In this document: one piece after another, positions 12,293 through 13,352 of the stretch
Numbering within the stretch: position 1 is the stretch's first letter
How the letters are laid out: every line of letters starts with the position of its first letter
Assembly (NCBI GenBank): GCA_030066475.1
Contig: JASJBO010000109.1
Coordinates: 1 to 13,352 of the forward strand
Reading direction: 5' to 3'
Source: Myxococcota bacterium
GTDB lineage: Bacteria > Myxococcota_A > UBA9160 > PR03
Length of the DNA: 13,352 nt
Translations under genes and position numbers: made by a program
The notes under the pieces: generated by a model
Seen by the model: the letters and a program-made list of their open reading frames with translations, nothing else
The model's database searches: none
Told to the model about the DNA's origin: nothing

Positions 12293-13352
12293 TTGCGTTC
12301 CGATTTCATTCTTCCGGTCGCGCTGGGCGCGCTCGCGGCAGGGATCCAGCCAGCTCCTCGCGCCGCCGCGCAGGGCGAGGTCCTCGCGGACTGCCGCGCC
12401 GTTCTCCTGCGCTTCGTCGACGAAGACTGCGGTCCGTCGAACCAGTGCCCGCAGCCCGACCTCGTCGCCGCCGACGACGCCTGCCGCCAGGCGGTGGAGG
12501 CCGATCCCTCGGACGGGGAGGCGCGCTTGCTCCGCGCCTACACCCGACTGCTTCGCCTGGGCGAAGAGGACAATCCGGGACCCGACTTCCGGACGAACCT
12601 CCAGGGGCTCCTCGACCAGCTCGACTTCAGCACGGACGGCCAGCCCGACCAGTACGGATTGACCGCGGACGGGCGCAGCCTGCTCGGCTTTACCTCCACG
12701 CCGCCCGAGACGACCGACCCGGCCGCCTTCGGGCGCGCCGACGGCTCGATCTCGGAGCGGGATCCCTTCCACGGCACCTACCTCGAGGCGGGTGCATACA
12801 TCCTCGCGATCGCGCCGCGCTTCACCTGGGTCGGCGACGTGATCCTCGGCGTCTCGCCCTTCGCTGCGACCTACACGGTCATCGGGAACGAGATCGACGG
12901 CTACGAGCGCGCCCGCTCGGACCACGGGGACTACCGCATCGACGTGACCGGCGCCGTGGACGTCTCGTTCTTCGAGGGGTCGCTGCTGTACGACTCGGAG
13001 GCCGAGTCCGTGTCGGTGGATCTGCTCGATCTGACCGTGCTCTCGGACGGCGAGCTCGTCTTCGACGTGCTCTCCTGGGAGCAGGACGACGAGCCGCCGT
13101 CGGGTGGATACACCGGGGCGCCGATCGACGTGAACGGCGACGCCGAGATCGCCTTCTTCGACGCCGAGCTCTTCCTGTTCCGGGACGACGGTGCGCTCGA
13201 CAGAGCCGACTTCGTCGCCAGCTGGGACGCCTCCGAGGGGCGCCCGATCGATCTGCCCGAGGACTCGCCGAGCGGAGCCGACGTCCAGCACAGCCTGGAG
13301 AACGCGTGGCTGCCCGCGATCGAGGCGTCGCTCGCCGACCTGGCGGCGATCT
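12293..13352 (+). CDS. Secreted protein of unknown function, 3' end missing
   Basis: The frame is open from the TTG at 12293 to the end of the window, giving 353 residues so far. TTG is supported by SD GAGGGG with 6-nt spacing, and no in-frame ATG lies near. The N-terminus is a signal peptide (about 1-27, ending RAAAQ). Residues 30-95 form a Cys-containing helical segment (Cys34, 46, 52, 64) resembling a TPR-like unit (ACRQAVEADPSDGEARLLRA). The rest (about 125-330) is acidic and beta-rich (SFFEGSLLYD ... GELVFDVLSW), like an extracellular sandwich. Codon use and Asp/Glu richness match the other secreted proteins here. I do not recognise the family. It lacks the -24/-12 promoter seen upstream of the other secreted genes. 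Confidence 0.75.
   Translation, partial: MRSDFILPVALGALAAGIQPAPRAAAQGEVLADCRAVLLRFVDEDCGPSNQCPQPDLVAADDACRQAVEADPSDGEARLLRAYTRLLRLGEEDNPGPDFRTNLQGLLDQLDFSTDGQPDQYGLTADGRSLLGFTSTPPETTDPAAFGRADGSISERDPFHGTYLEAGAYILAIAPRFTWVGDVILGVSPFAATYTVIGNEIDGYERARSDHGDYRIDVTGAVDVSFFEGSLLYDSEAESVSVDLLDLTVLSDGELVFDVLSWEQDDEPPSGGYTGAPIDVNGDAEIAFFDAELFLFRDDGALDRADFVASWDASEGRPIDLPEDSPSGADVQHSLENAWLPAIEASLADLAAI

Noticed and set aside
12254..13291. Minus-strand open frame of 345 codons at the right end
   Set aside because: Low-complexity antisense shadow; the plus-strand frame has SD, signal peptide and balanced composition.

Overview
This is a GC-rich (about 70%), gene-dense bacterial chromosomal segment dominated by large secreted or surface proteins. 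Its mix of features points to a Gram-negative bacterium of the deltaproteobacterial/Myxococcota/Binatota type: two PEP-CTERM proteins, thrombospondin type-3 calcium repeats, dockerin-like EF-hand pairs, HAF repeats, sigma-54 promoters, and an ECF sigma factor with a cupin anti-sigma factor. The lineage is inferred from protein style only. No rRNA, tRNA, CRISPR array, insertion sequence or phage gene was seen.

Layout. Bases 1-266 are non-coding and hold a small hairpin, an inverted repeat and a sigma-54 promoter. At 267-3278 (+) lies a 1003-aa secreted M64-type metallopeptidase-like protein (HAF repeats, TSP3 repeats, peptidase domain, dockerin-like pair, Cys/Arg C-terminal tail). Three minus-strand genes follow, in transcription order: a 1155-aa secreted metzincin-like protein (8465-4998), a beta-helix-like PEP-CTERM protein (4922-3924) and a small PEP-CTERM protein (3863-3261). 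Divergent from them is a 490-aa secreted tail-fibre-like protein (8803-10275, +). A cupin anti-sigma factor (10990-10355) and its ECF sigma factor (10987-11634) form a translationally coupled minus-strand pair. Bases 11635-12292 have no intact gene: they carry two truncated gene remnants (a serine-hydrolase tail and an NAD(P)-oxidoreductase head) and a cluster of direct and inverted repeats. A further secreted protein starts at a TTG at 12293 and runs off the window end.

How it works together. The most interesting signal is regulatory. The three transcription units that encode secreted proteins in the left two thirds each start at a -24/-12 (sigma-54) promoter with exact spacing. The same inverted repeat, TGTCGG-N4-CCGACA, lies upstream of gene 1 (11 of 12 positions) and between the divergent genes (12 of 12), at distances usual for a sigma-54 activator. 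Because the PEP-CTERM genes lie downstream of one of these promoters and have no promoter of their own that I can see, the simplest reading is one co-regulated surface-protein regulon, perhaps under a PrsR-like activator encoded elsewhere. The ECF/anti-sigma pair is probably an independent stress-response module. Sequence content was read by eye; no database search was run.
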